A stretch of DNA of 64,000 nt from Dipodascopsis uninucleata var. uninucleata. Lineage: Eukaryota; Ascomycota; Lipomycetes; Lipomycetales; Lipomycetaceae. Made by a program: the position numbers and the translations under genes. The notes beneath the pieces were generated by a model. The model had not been told where the DNA came from. It did no database searches and saw nothing but the letters and a program-made list of their open reading frames with translations. This document shows positions 31,568 through 43,683 of the stretch, one piece after another; position 1 is the stretch's first letter, and the number at the start of each line of letters is the position of its first letter. The stretch is taken from assembly GCA_030568195.1 (NCBI GenBank), contig JAJLTO010000012.1:372001-436000 (forward strand), given 5' to 3'.

Positions 31568-33476
31568 ACGTTTTTATACTTTCTGTAGTAAGAAAACGAC
31601 AAAAGCGCATGTAAAATAAAGGTCGGTTCTCCGCCTATGATATGTCTTCAGACCTGGAAGTCGCTGTGATCGACAGTGTTCTTCGAAAGAACTTCGCTCC
31701 TTTTATTTTATTAAGCAATGTTCTTGTCCGTAGAGCTCTATAAATCTTTCGTATTTTGCAATAAGCACGAATTCTAGTAGACGTTTCCGTCTACTGATGC
31801 TGGAAGTGATCTGCCGAAAGACGACACAAGCGCTAAGAAACAATGTGCTGAAGATTAAACTAATCTACCGTGTAAACAAGACTGAATGGATGTTAGTTCT
31901 TCAGTCTTACTATGAAGAAATTAGATTAAAATGAAGAGGTAATAAATAAAAAAAATTATAAGAAGGAGGAAACAGAAGAAAAATGTAAAGGTATAAAAGG
32001 AAAATGGAATGATGAATATGGAAGAGGAACTGTGTAAAAAAGGATAACACGATGACGATGACTACGATGAGAAATGTGAGCGCAGTCTCTCCGTACCCAG
32101 CTATAGATGTCGGGTCAGACTTCTAGTGTCTACAACTTGTAAGTACTGCGATAAATGTTAAAAAATAAATTATTAATTATGTTTTCATTGCTTTTATTAG
32201 TTTCACTTTCCGGCTGTAGTCTTCAAAATTACGCTGATCGGCAGAGAACGCCGCATATGGAGGACCCAGGTCAGGTTGCGTCATAACATAGTCTGAACGA
32301 TCGCCATCAAGGGAATTACTCTGTAAGTACTAGTGGAGTTGATAAGCCTGATTGACGGAACTAATATTTTAGACTACAACAGTAATTTTAATATGTCAAA
32401 AGTGTCGTAATGTATAACGGATATGAATATTGGGTTCGTAAGGCACTAATTACATAATGAAGTCCGCTAGCGTGTTCTCCTCGAAGGAGGTCAGACACGA
32501 GCATCCTCGTGACAGTATGTAGGCTACTCTGCCGTTTGGCCCTGATATCCATAAAGAATAAAGGTATATAAGAATATTCAGTGAGAATGGTATGAATGTT
32601 TATCTAGGTCTGGAATGCTAAGATATTGAATGTAGCATCCTGACTGATGCGGCCTTTACAGTTATTGCTATGGAGCGCACAGATCACCGGATTGCATTTA
32701 CGTAGTAAACAAATTCAAATCATATTAACGAACACTTAAGCTGAGTTCTTGCTTGTATTTTCTCTAGCAGCACTACCTGAGATATTGGACACTACGGTTC
32801 TGAATACAGTTTCTTAAGCTCTGGATATTATTTCTTTATACATTGCTGATATTATCATTCGCGGTGACCCCTTGAGCCAAGATGACTAGCATAGTATCTC
32901 AGGTCTCTAGATCAATTTATTGCGACGCGAACAAGAATTGCAGTATCATGGAGGTTTTACGCCAATTCATATTTATTTGATATCTACTAGAGTCTTATAC
33001 TGGTGTCGTATTAAGTGCGATCACCAGCCTCGTCGTTAGTTTGACGGTAGGGTCCACAAGGCTATAGTTATGGCTCGCTTCTTCCAGCCTTTTGCCAGAT
33101 AATTTAAAGCCAGTACAAAATGAAACATGTCATGTGATACATACGATTTCATCTACCGGATTGCACTGAAAAAAGTAGCCGATTACTGTTTGAGGTACTT
33201 ATAGACATTGGCATAAGGAAGATAAATGCGGGAATATAAATAATACAGGATTAGGTGATAAAACTTCTAAGACTTCGATCGTGTCCACACACGTTATTTT
33301 TCTATAGAAGAGAATCTAATCACATGAATTGTATGCAATATTTGACTAGAACATCTGCCGTGACGTTGCCATAATAGCAGCGGTCTACGCTGCACGCAAT
33401 GAAGCGTCAATCATACATTCATTGCTGCGACAAATACTTCGTAGTAGCTTCACTCAAATCCGTTACTAAAATTGGA
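31568..33476. other. 1.9 kb spacer upstream of EIS1
   Basis: No recognisable gene. A purine-rich stretch lies at about 31940-32050 on the plus strand (pyrimidine-rich on the EIS1 strand), with two inverted repeats nearer the gene (31678-31692 and 31878-31908). Confidence 0.55.
31878..31908. repeat. 9-bp inverted repeat upstream of EIS1
   Basis: AAGACTGAA (31878-31886) and TTCAGTCTT (31900-31908) are exact reverse complements with a 13-base spacer, about 310 bp upstream of the EIS1 start. Confidence 0.65.
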
Positions 33477-34375
33477 CTACTTTTTGCTTAATCGCATCCA
33501 CGCAGGAGGTTTTGCTAGCTTTGAGGGTCCACTTCCTAGAATACGTCCACTGCTTGAGGACTTATGTTGTGCACTCTTACCTGAAGAATCAGAATCACTA
33601 GCTTGCTCCTTTTCTTTAGTGTTATCGTATGTTGGTAACTTTGCGATATCCTCTGCATTTTTTAGTACATCATCACGTAACGCCTTCCCTGGTGCATTGG
33701 CGCCTTTACCAGCGACTTCCTCAATTTTATCCATATCCCACGTGAAAAAAATTATTTCGCGGGATCCAAAAGCAAGATCTGCAACGAGCTCTTTCGAGGG
33801 ATCTCGGAACTCCTTCCTGGGGTGTGTTGTAAAGAAGTAAAACGGTAGCATAGGATCCACCAAGGAAAACCTGACAAAGGTCATAACGTCTCCAATAGTT
33901 TCATCCGGCTTAAATGTGCTCATCAACTGACTTTGGTCTGGGAACCTGATTCTGAGCTCAATCGACTTAACGGTCATGCGTTTCGCCATTTCTTGCTTCT
34001 GTCTCAGCTCTCGTGTAAGTAACGGTCGACCTTCTGTGAGCCTCTGTGATTTGCTAGTCAACAGGTTTTGATATGACTTCGCCGCTGATGCTGTCATTTC
34101 GTATATGCTGTCATCTTCGTTAACTATTGAGAGTTGAAGCAAATGTTAGCAGTGTCATTCTTTCTAGGTACGCAATCTTCTTTCTCAGCTTTATAAGCAA
34201 AATACATATAATCCAATCAATCCATAGCATTTAACATACGATTTGGAATGCCTGATTTACTTTCTGTACCCGGCACATAAACAGATAATTTTCTTTGCTC
34301 GGGATCTGTAGTTACTGTTGCTTCTGATTGTGCTAGTATTCCAGTGTCTTCTCTCTCTGGTGGGGGATCTGGCAT
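33477..34375 (-). CDS. UBX4: UBX4-like UBX-domain protein (Cdc48 adaptor, TUG/ASPL family)
   Basis: Two exons: 34240-34375 and 33477-34123, with an intron at 34124-34239 (116 nt; donor GTATGT, branch GCTAACAT, acceptor CAATAG). 260 residues. Seen: RKLSVYVPGTES, then NEDDSIYEMTASAAKSYQNL and LLTRELRQKQE, the UBX domain (ELRIRFPDQSQLMSTF, GDVMTFVRFSL), and a terminal PPAWMRLSKK. Yeast Ubx4 ends in VPKWMKLSKK and has the same order. The family binds and remodels the Cdc48/p97 hexamer. Yeast Ubx4 is 416 residues with N-terminal ubiquitin-like domains. Here nothing readable precedes MPDPPP (34375), so either those domains are lost or further 5' exons escaped me. The start is therefore uncertain; the UBX part is sure. 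Confidence 0.88.
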
Positions 34376-34945
34376 TTTGCTTTGTAGGAGTAAAATCACA
34401 CGATTTATTTCTGATTAGTCTATTAAACGTGTTATATTGTCCTGAAGAGAGAGATACACCAGATATGTCTTCGTCGATACGTTGTTGCGGAGAACAATAA
34501 TAGATATAATATCTCCCTGACAGAAAGTGTTGATGTATTATTTCTTTTGCCAGCTATTACAAAACCTGGAAGAAGGTCTCAATTTAAAACCCTTAAAATT
34601 ATTACAAGATTTTATAAGCTTGCAAGGTCTTGCTAATTATCTGTCAATATAATATTTATTATCTATGAGCACAAGCTGACAGAGGCCGTCTGAATTAGGA
34701 CAGTAATTGAGATGCGACTAAAATCGGAATATTGATTATATGGTATTTAATATCGATCATAAATTTAGACTCCACTACTCTAGCTAAACAATCTCAGTTG
34801 AACATTATATATAGATTAAAATGAGTTAATCCAGCACTATTATACATTTTGGAATTGTCAAATTACAAGGAACATAATCTAAGGCAAAATAAAATGATTC
34901 GAGAGATTAAGCATAGTAAATAACGCAAATCATATTTTGTGATAA
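34376..34945. other. Spacer upstream of UBX4
   Basis: 570 bp. No ubiquitin-like domain exons for UBX4 could be recognised. On the plus strand a 39-codon frame (34533-34652) follows a pyrimidine tract with CAG, but it has no known relative. Confidence 0.5.
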
Positions 34946-36002
34946 TTAAAACGCACCAGTTGGGTTATTATGGCCATACTGTTGTATTCTTTCTGGCAGA
35001 TACTGGTGCTCTGGAATCTGCGGTTGAGATGGTCCAGCGGTATGATGATCTGGACTGCGGTTGGCGTTCGTCTTCTCGGGATCACTTCCCGCAAGAGTCA
35101 TTTCATCGTGAGCTCCATGATTATGGTGGTGCAGTTCCGAAAAATTGAGGCCATAACCGCCAGATTTCTCAATAGACTGGGATTTCTTCGAAGCCGGTCG
35201 AAGATCCAGCATGAGCAGAATACAATAAAAGCCATACCAATAAGCAAGTGTCCACTCGATAATAGCGGCTTTGTTTCCAACGTCATCGACATTGAGACAG
35301 GCGAATGCAATGGCAAAGGCTATCGCAACTATCAGCCAAAGGAGCTTGAGCTTGTAAGAGAAGCGCAGCCAATTGACTTCATAATATCTTTTACGCAGCA
35401 TATAATATTCGCCAAATGTACATACAGCCGAGATGCCAATGCCGACAATGAAGATTCCAAGGTTGATAACATGTGCGCGATGATGTCTATAGGTGTCAAG
35501 AATGGTGAGCAGAGTAAGACCAATCTGGCCAGCGATAGCGAAAAGAATTGCCAATCCGCTAAGTATTTTCTCTGCCAGGTACCTATTTGGTTCAAGACGA
35601 CCAGCGTGTCGAAGATATCGCTCTGACATAAGTGCTAGAACGAACAAAGCACCCTGAGTAGCAGCACAGGCAATAAATACCGGCTTCACACCCGAGGCAC
35701 CGATATCAGATATATATGGAACATGAGTACCAGCATCCTGACTTGGGAACAATTTATACTATATTGAAACCAAATATCATGTTAGATCATGAATCCAAGT
35801 AAACAGCTAAACAGTCGCACGTACATCCTGCGATGGTTTAGGAAGCCGTTTGTGAAATATCAATATTAGAGTGTATACTCACATTATTTCCGGCCCAAAC
35901 CGCCATAAGAGCTATCAACATACCCCACCATATCAGCACCGAAGCTAGCGGAAGCAGCCAATAGTAGTTGAACCGTTCTAGAACTTTGCTGTAAAGGCTC
36001 AT
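34946..36002 (-). CDS. SFK1: SFK1/FRAG1/DRAM-family membrane protein
   Basis: Two exons: 35883-36002 and 34946-35758, with an intron at 35759-35882 (124 nt; donor GTGAGT, branch TCTAACAT, acceptor AATATAG). 310 residues, against 353 in yeast Sfk1. Sfk1 is a plasma-membrane protein that supports PI4-kinase Stt4 and lipid asymmetry. Seen: the first span within YYWLLPLASVLIWWGMLIAL, the lumenal/extracellular block THVPYISDIGASGVKPVFI just after the splice, five further spans, and a hydrophilic histidine- and proline-rich tail of about 80 residues. PYISDIGA is the signature of the FRAG1/DRAM/SFK1 family and needs the splice to sit after the first span. The alternative is another member of the same family. 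Confidence 0.88.
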
Positions 36003-39000
36003 GTCTGGAGAAATATAATATAATATTTGTTTCGGAAAATGTTCTTACCAACTGAAGTGGTGTATATGCCAGTCAAAACGGGCGAACTGTAAATCTTTCA
36101 GTCTCGTTGCCTATTGAACCAGACAACTAAGTAAAATCAACACTACTACTTCTCTAGGTCAGCCAAGAGTATGTCTAGCTATAAAAAATTTGCGATATAT
36201 TAGCTCTTTATAGAGAAGATGTGCTTCTATACGACGAATCTTCCACAACAAATCTTCGTCAAAAATTTGTGGTATTGTGGAATTATTTATTAACTATAAA
36301 TGACTGCTGACGTTACAATGTTCCCGTAGATTACAAGCACGAGACCTCTCAACAGGTCCTAGGTAAGCGTACTTACGAAGGTACGGTAGCAGTCTGGCTG
36401 TATGAGCTAAAGAAATAATACAATCAAGGCAACAAGAGATATGGATATAGTGTGTATAATGAGCCCAGACGACGGATTTTCTCGATCTATAGCTTCGTAA
36501 GAGCAAGATCTCTCTATAGCTTTCCAATAAGAGTGATCAACCTTTAAGCTTAAACAACCAAACCGGTGTGTACCTTGCTATTCCGTTCCATGCACTTCGA
36601 TACGCACTTTTAATCGATTTTTCTACTAAAATATTAGGTAGAGATGTCAAGTTTACTTTGCTTTATTTTTTTAGTTTTTGTACTGTAAGCTCAAAGACAC
36701 TAACTAGCTTACGCTTTCATACAAACTTTTCTTCAAAAACTTCGGTTCTGCCGGAACGGAGCTCAGTAATTCCGTAGATGTTATGTCGCCATCGACTCTA
36801 TTATAACGCAGATAGAATATCTTTATAGGTTTTTCGTTTAATTCCATTCTCAACTACTATTTTACATAAATATTTGGTAGTCATCTTTTTTACTCGTTGG
36901 CTAAAGTGCACAAAGCTATGCTATATTCTGCCGGTTTCTCCATCTTTTTTGTTCGCATTGTTCTTGCGACTGACTTGTACGAATACTTGCTGCATGTTTA
37001 GCCGCCATTGATTAGTTTCTGATGGATTAGTTGGCTACTATAAGACAACAGCCATTACATCCGAGCATAGTGTAGTTTGCATATCAGGAGTTCTGCGGTC
37101 TTGTTTTCACATGTGTCATAATAACTTCTGCTTGATCACTTCTCTTCTAATACTGGTAACGCCTTCAGGTTTTAACAAGACCAACCTGCCAGTCAGCCTA
37201 GCCTCAAGATCATATGTTTCATTCGTTATAGTCTCTCATAAGCCTATCGGGAGTTAAAATGCTACATATATAACGTCTGCTTTGTCACGTTCCTAACTGT
37301 GATGTGGCCACCACGGAACCTAAAGGATACTAATAGAAGATTGCGATTCAAAAAACCTGCGAATCAATAATTATTGATCTATGACCATTTACACGGCCAG
37401 GACGTGCGTCGCTCATAAAAGCACTATGTATTCCTTATTACAAGCAGCGTCCCGAGTGTAGTGATTAGGACCTATGAAGCTTCCTGTCTCTTCCCATCAG
37501 GACCGCATAAGGAATTACTGCACGTGAATCTATATCTTCATTTACGTCATGGAATTTACGTACCCTTACCCAGTTATAACGAATGCTTAGAACATTTCTC
37601 GCTGTAAGATTTAGAGTTGAACGTGGTTGCTATGACAATCATGCAAAAGAACACGTGAGATGAACTGGTCGAGCCGGATGATGATGACATAGGAGGCAAG
37701 GATCTGAATATACTGTGAGGATCTGCAAGTTCTTACATACGAATGCAAATAATGCGATATTTTTGAGTGATAGCGCAATAGTAGATCTGAGTTAAAGGTA
37801 ACTGTAACTATCACAAAGTGTTGGCTTCTATAACGGAGAAAAGAATAGTGTATATGGGGAGACCGGTTGTCATTGCGTAAAACGAAATCTGAGGACACAG
37901 GAACACAAAAAATTATCTAGTTGAAAGAACTATTTCCGAGCATAAAGATTAAATATGAATATATAATGTCTAAAAAAGAAGCAAGTAAACTCCCATACCT
38001 GTGGAATGAGGTCTTAATCCTGTAATATAATGTGTAATCCGTATTCTTTCGGAGTGGCTTCCTTGCCGTGGTAGAAATGAGGTGATCCGCTGTTGATGAT
38101 GTTATATACAGATGGTATAGTAAGTTTCTATACTATACGATCCAAGGACATGTGGACAGCGTAAACTGCCATTTCGGCGAGATATCAGTAGCTTTAGGCG
38201 ACAGTCCATACAGAAATAAGTGCACTTTGGTGACAACCGGACTTCAAAGGCAGCTTAATCTTATTTTATTGCTGTAGAAAAGTGGGGTGCCTTTGTAAAT
38301 AGTGGTGATACGGGTATGTTTCCTAGCGTACCAGATATAACTGAATCGATAAGATTGGTTCTATTTTTCTATCACAGTCCAAATCAAGAAGACATGCAAA
38401 AATTATTTTAATATCAGGACATGTGTACCCGTATGACAGCTAAAGCGAAGTAAGCTACGGTAAATGCCTAATAAAAGGAAGGTCATTTGAGCATGTTTAC
38501 GTTAAAAAGTAACACATAGTAAAAGTCAGGTGTTTTAAGAAGCAAGGGAACTTTAGAGATATTGCTCTCTTACATATAAAACAAGTCTTGACTTTCTTTG
38601 CTTCTTTTCTCTGGAAAGTAATCGCGTTATCTATTTTGTCTTGAATACTAGCAAGTGTAGCAGATTCTTTTGAAGATTATCATTGACTTTCGATATCTAG
38701 AAAAGGCAAAAGCAGAAGACCGAAGTTTGACATAAATTTTATACAGATCGAGATTTCTCGATCATTTTTAATTGTTACTGTAATATTACACATTTACTAT
38801 TTAATACTAAGACTTTTGCTGGACTTGCAAACATACATTCACCCCTGCACTTCCCTAGGTAGACAATTTATACATAGAACTGAGAATTTCGACAAGCGCA
38901 CATCAAGGATTGCTTTGACGTACTACAAGTCACTCATCAATTTGCAAGAAACGAGATCAGCTTAGATTCGAATTGAGTCTTTAATTTTTTCAAGGATCAA

Positions 39001-39005
39001 AACAG
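36003..39005. other. 3.0 kb gene-free divergent spacer
   Basis: Between SFK1 (minus) and the 210-residue gene (plus), both transcribed outward. No coding signal is recognisable. A hairpin lies at 36241-36282 and a weaker 8-bp inverted repeat at 38115-38138. Confidence 0.55.
36241..36282. repeat. Inverted repeat with bulged stem
   Basis: TTCCACAA (36241-36248) pairs with TTGTGGAA (36275-36282). Inside it CAAAT pairs with ATTTG, leaving a 5-base bulge. It lies about 240 bp upstream of the SFK1 start. Confidence 0.6.
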
Positions 39006-39638
39006 ATGATGCCTCAACAACATTCTCCAGATCCAACTAGCAAGCATGACCACCGCACACACATCCGTCCCGTTGTGCCACTGCAGATACCAAGTGGTCC
39101 CAAGACTGCTCTCGGAAATAACGCATCAATCTCTGCTTCACAGGTACACAGGCGGGCTTCTGCTCCGGATTACTGGTCTCCTATTACCTGCTCTCCTCCG
39201 TCCTTCTCTACTATGTTCTATGGAGGAGGACCACGACGAGCCAGCATACCATCCACGGCTTACAATGAAGACAATCAAATGCGAAGACAGTTCTTATTTG
39301 GCAATAACAACAACAACAACAAAAGCATTAGCGAGAATAACTCATTATCTAGTCAGCCATCTTCCGACCGATCGTCGATGTCTTCTGAGGCTAGTGGACT
39401 TTCTAAGCCAGATGCTGATTACGTTGTATGTCAGCACCATCATCATCGACGCCCTTCTGTTGCTCTTAGATTTAGTCCTAATGGACCACCTGAAAATCTC
39501 TCTCCTTCTTCTATTGACTCCATGGATCAAGTTGAAAGTCAAGTTCTCACACCTACTAAGAGAAAATTCAGCAATCACTTTGAGAGACCACCTACACCTA
39601 CTGGTGAGCGGTTACTCAAGGGAGAGGTCGCTTTCTAA
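39006..39638 (+). CDS. Unrecognised low-complexity protein with RRxS sites
   Basis: 210 residues, single exon. I do not recognise the family. It is rich in Ser, Pro, Asn and His and looks disordered, with no membrane span or folded domain. Seen: three PKA-type RRxS sites (RRAS at Ser52, RRAS at Ser80, RRPS at Ser151), several SP/TP sites, an Asn run (about residues 99-105), a His run (144-147), and an ordered-looking C-terminus, RPPTPTGERLLKGEVAF. Three kinase sites of one type and a 3 kb upstream region suggest a regulated signalling or cell-cycle protein. A longer overlapping frame (39046-39747) is leucine-rich and lacks such structure, so I chose this one. The start could be either of two adjacent ATGs. 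Confidence 0.65.
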   Translation: MMPQQHSPDPTSKHDHRTHIRPVVPLQIPSGPKTALGNNASISASQVHRRASAPDYWSPITCSPPSFSTMFYGGGPRRASIPSTAYNEDNQMRRQFLFGNNNNNNKSISENNSLSSQPSSDRSSMSSEASGLSKPDADYVVCQHHHHRRPSVALRFSPNGPPENLSPSSIDSMDQVESQVLTPTKRKFSNHFERPPTPTGERLLKGEVAF

Positions 39639-40503
39639 TTTCTGGTTCATATTTTTGGTGTTATCTTATTGTGCCTGTATAAGACAAATGAAAGTATATT
39701 GTAAAAGCAATTATTGTGAAATACAGATGAGTAGTGGTGTTGGGTAATAAAATATCGTTTCATAAAGGTCTTCCTAGTCCACCGTATAATAGCAATGTGC
39801 CAATAAGTTTTTTTTAGGTCCCCGCACGAAATGAATGGTTTCGAGCTCTGCAGTTAGATTATAATGACCTGTAAAATTTAAGCGAAATCTTCAGCTTCTT
39901 GAATGGATTTCGCTAAATTTGTCGTTAATTCTGTCTCCACAAGGCGGGCGAGCTCTGAAACTTTCCCGTGTGTTTAAATAAAAATGGTCAAATGACTTCG
40001 TGGCTACATCTTAATCTATGCTTACCAATATGTGAAAGAATTTCGAAACCATAAAATCAATAATTATATTCATAATTTATCTAATTTTCATGGAGAATCG
40101 AGCAAACTAAGCAAGAGCTACAACCTGTGTCTATACTTCAGTTGTATAGCCACGGTACTGTGCTATATTATGCCCGGTTTACGACGCAATTTTTTAAAAC
40201 GTGGTACCTTGTAGAAGTACTAATATGCCTGTAATGTAGGTTTAATAATATTACTCGATATAGACATCATTTATAATTACTAGAGAACAAACAAGAGTTT
40301 TGAGTGAAGAGATAATAAATATACTTGCGAGCACTATTTCACTAACTTGCTACAATTAAAACGATAAGCGCAATCAATATATTTAATGATACTTGCGACT
40401 TTGCTCAACCTTCATCGACTCCCTACCCAAATTTCGTTAACAAAATTAGTTCATCATGCAAAATTTCGTTCCTCTGAGCGACACTACTCTCAATGCTACA
40501 GTT
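39639..40503. other. Convergent spacer before MGM1
   Basis: 865 bp between two converging genes. AT-rich, with no gene or RNA I can support. Confidence 0.6.
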
Positions 40504-43331
40504 TTAGTTTCGTCGGACCTTCTGCATTGCAATCACAGACTCAATTTTCTCACAAGCAAGCTCCAGCTTTTGCTTGCGTTCTTGAAGCTCTAAGTGTCTT
40601 CTGACCTTAGGGTCTTCACGGGCGAATGTCTCTAGCTGCTGGGGAGCAAGCCCGTGACCAAGACGTGAGTCTAATTCACGAGGCAAGTGGTAGTAGAAGT
40701 CTGAAAGGAGCTCTACGTTCAAGAACAGAACCGCTGTATGAGTAAGTTTGTCAGCAACGACGTCGAGGAATATTTCAGGACAATAGTATTTATTCGTCTT
40801 GCTCTTGCATTGCTTAGACTTCAGTGCTTGCATTCGTAGTCGTAAAATATCTGCTCGCTTGCTAAGAAAAAGACCCTCTCGACCTTTATCTAACAGTGCC
40901 TGGCTAAATCCATATATTTCATTGGCATCTGACACATTCACATGTCCTTTTAAGCTTTTTTCGATAAACGACTCAACTTGTCTAAGTTTTGATTTTCCTC
41001 CAACGCTTCTTTGTAGATGAGAGTATGCTTGCTCACACTGCCGCAGCTCCTCCTTCAATAAAGAGAAAGCGTGTTCACGGCTCTTCGCCCATTCGCGGTC
41101 TTCCACTTCCACTTCATACTTGTAAGGCTTGATACAGTTCTCAACTTGATCAGCAGTCGAATAAAATCGAGATCCAAGGATTTCTGAGGTCGCATCCTTT
41201 ATGATTGTTTTTACATAGGAATGGCTCTTGAAAGAACCTACATCAAGCAAGTGATCCATTTCACCTGAGAGGGCATTGGATACTAATGTTGTTGAAGTAC
41301 GGCCTACCCCCGATTTAGTCAAGCTTGAGATACAGGCGTCTAGTTGTCTGTGCCAATAAACATCGTCATTAGGGGCGTCGGGAAGTTCAGTGATTGACGG
41401 AACTTTCAGTTGATCCAAATTACTCAAGTCCAATCCCTCGTCAAGGCGATTCCAATATCGCTGAGCAAGCAGATCCAGTACTCGTTGATCAAGCTCGTTC
41501 TTCAGCATGACTCGAACTTGCTCTCGGCCAAAAGCATTAGCGAAGTCTTTGAAGCTTAGCTTGAAAGAATCAAGTGATTGAGCCAGATATGATTCCGCTG
41601 TGATGGGCCTATCATTGTATTCGACTTTGAATTGATAGGTTGTTTCTTCCAGCTCCTGATGCATCACATCACTAGTAGGCTGTAAATTCTTAGCCATGGT
41701 TCGTTCAAGCACTCGCATTAGCTTAGTTCGAAGATTAAGTACTCCAAGAGTTACTTGTGACTCGGGATTACTTCTGTAGACATTGGTGAATTCATCGAAT
41801 TTAGTAAAATAGGCATCTTCATTTTTAGCGATCATAACGCTCAAATCGGTATCAGTAGTAGACCGTCTAAATAAGCTCGACCCCGCGCGCTGCAATGTAG
41901 AAGGAAGCCTAGAAACAACGCCAACATAACCCATTTGAAGTGGATAACCCTTGTTGTGCAGGATTTCGAGAGCTCTGGTGGGCTCAACAAGATCAAGCTT
42001 AGTGATGACGCCTATGGTGCGCTCACCTCTAGGATCTACTCGTCGCGAAGCACGAAGAGCCGTAGAGTTAGCTAGATCGACATCGGCTGCAGAAATTGCA
42101 AGAATGATATTTGGTGCTGCAATGTACTTATCACATAGTTTACTGATCTTCTCCTTGAGTCGTTCAGGTTGATCAGCTGCTGCTAGTTGAATATATCCCG
42201 GTAAATCTATCAGAGTTAAGTCAGGTACATGCGGAGAGTAGATGTTCAATCGGATGGGATCGTCCGACACTGCCTCTGAATCAGGAATAGCGAGATTCAA
42301 GTCAGTCAAGGTCTTCTGAATCTGCGTAAAATCCGTTAGTTTACCCAGCTTCAAAGCCGGGAACTCGCCATATTCAGCAGCCACATCGGGTGAGTTGACT
42401 AAGACAAGCTCTATCGGTCGTCTAGTGACCATATTGCTACCTTTTGGTAGAAATTCATGACCAACGATAGATTCGAGTACGGAAGACTTTCCTGAACTCT
42501 GAGATCCAATAACAACAATCGATGGTAATTGAATGCGAGTAACACCACTTCTGTCGCCAGCTGATCTACCAATTTCTTGTAAAATATTCCTTATTTCAAT
42601 CATTTTTTTTGTCAGGACCATCATCTGACTATTTGAAGCAGCACTTCTCTCTTCAGCATCTTCTGGTGCAGAGGAGCTGATACCTGCTGCTGCTGCTGCT
42701 CCTGAAGCAGCAACAGCTACATCAGAACTGTTTCCATTACCACCACCGCCACTTCCATCTGCATTTTCACTACTCTCTCTGCTATAGCCGTCTGATTCAG
42801 ACTTCTCATCCCGGGTACTCTCACTTCTCGATTCTAGCCATTCTTTGAGCCAAGATGGCAATCCGACATTTTCTATACCGTCCTTGACATTTGAAGCCGT
42901 CCCGCTTATCCATTCAGTAGCCTCATTTATCTTGTTCTTTGTAAAACTAGTCGCCTCTATATATAAAATCAGTCAGCACACTAGTATAACCAAGCTTTTC
43001 ATTTAATTAACTTTATCAAATTAATATCCTAGTGTAGCAAGACTGACTTCGAATACTACAATCAGATCATACCTTGAACTTGATAGTCTATATAAGCGAC
43101 TGCCGCCACTACAGCACCACCGGCAGCTGCTGGTACACGAGCCATCTTGAGAAAGAACTTGGGCACCGAGTTGAATGATATGCCTCGTGTAGCCGAGGAC
43201 GCAGGATGAATATGTCGATATAGAGGCCGCTGGTTAAGCTGATAGACACCTGGCCGAACACGCGTATATAAAGGCATTACTGTTCGCTGCTGACGAGCAG
43301 TGGCGGCCATATGGCGCACCATGCGATACAT
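40504..43331 (-). CDS. MGM1: MGM1, mitochondrial inner-membrane dynamin GTPase
   Basis: Two exons: 43073-43331 and 40504-42956, with an intron at 42957-43072 (116 nt; donor GTATGA, branch TGCTGACTG, acceptor TATATATAG). 903 residues against 902 in yeast. Mgm1 (OPA1) fuses inner membranes and shapes cristae. Seen: an Arg-rich, acid-free presequence; a membrane span VPAAAGGAVVAAVAYIDY; an Ala-rich stretch (DVAVAASGAAAAAGIS) that could be the rhomboid-cleavage region; G1 GSQSSGKSS, G2 VTRRPIEL, G3 DLPGYIQL, G4 TKLD; then middle, lipid-binding and effector regions to the end. The intron separates the targeting and anchor segment from the protease region, so splicing is required for import. In the family, long and short forms are made by partial Pcp1 cleavage. 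Confidence 0.96.
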
Positions 43332-43683
43332 GACAAATCTATATTCTGTAACTTCCGTGATATATCCTTGAGTAATAGAGGATATATGCTAAGCTATTTG
43401 AAATTTATACGGTGGAATATGGATTTGAAAAGGAAAAAAAATTAGAAATATTAATTTTTGACAGCTTGGAATGAAGGTTGAGATCAGCAATTTAAATCGT
43501 GACATTGGGACTTGTGAACTGAATGAAGACTGCCTACATCCAGTAGACCTCCATTAACGATATAATTTGCAGAAGTATATTTTATGCATTGTAATAAAAT
43601 GAGTGTTATTCTACTAGATGATATTAAATTATATGATACAGCTTTGATTAATTTGTCGTATACGTTTAGTAGATGTGAACTGA
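43332..43683. other. Spacer between MGM1 and RNH1
   Basis: 352 bp between the MGM1 start and the RNH1 stop (both minus). No gene seen; presumed MGM1 promoter. Confidence 0.65.

Noticed and set aside
34540-34640. Minus-strand stretch resembling a TUG ubiquitin-like domain for UBX4
   Set aside because: The similar-looking words fall in different frames broken by stops, and no splice sites link them.
34970-35626. 218-codon plus-strand frame
   Set aside because: It lies opposite SFK1, whose membrane spans and PYISDIGA motif clearly show the minus strand to be coding.
39046-39747. 233-codon plus-strand frame overlapping the 210-residue gene
   Set aside because: Leucine-rich translation without domains; the alternative frame has ordered kinase-site motifs and a good start.
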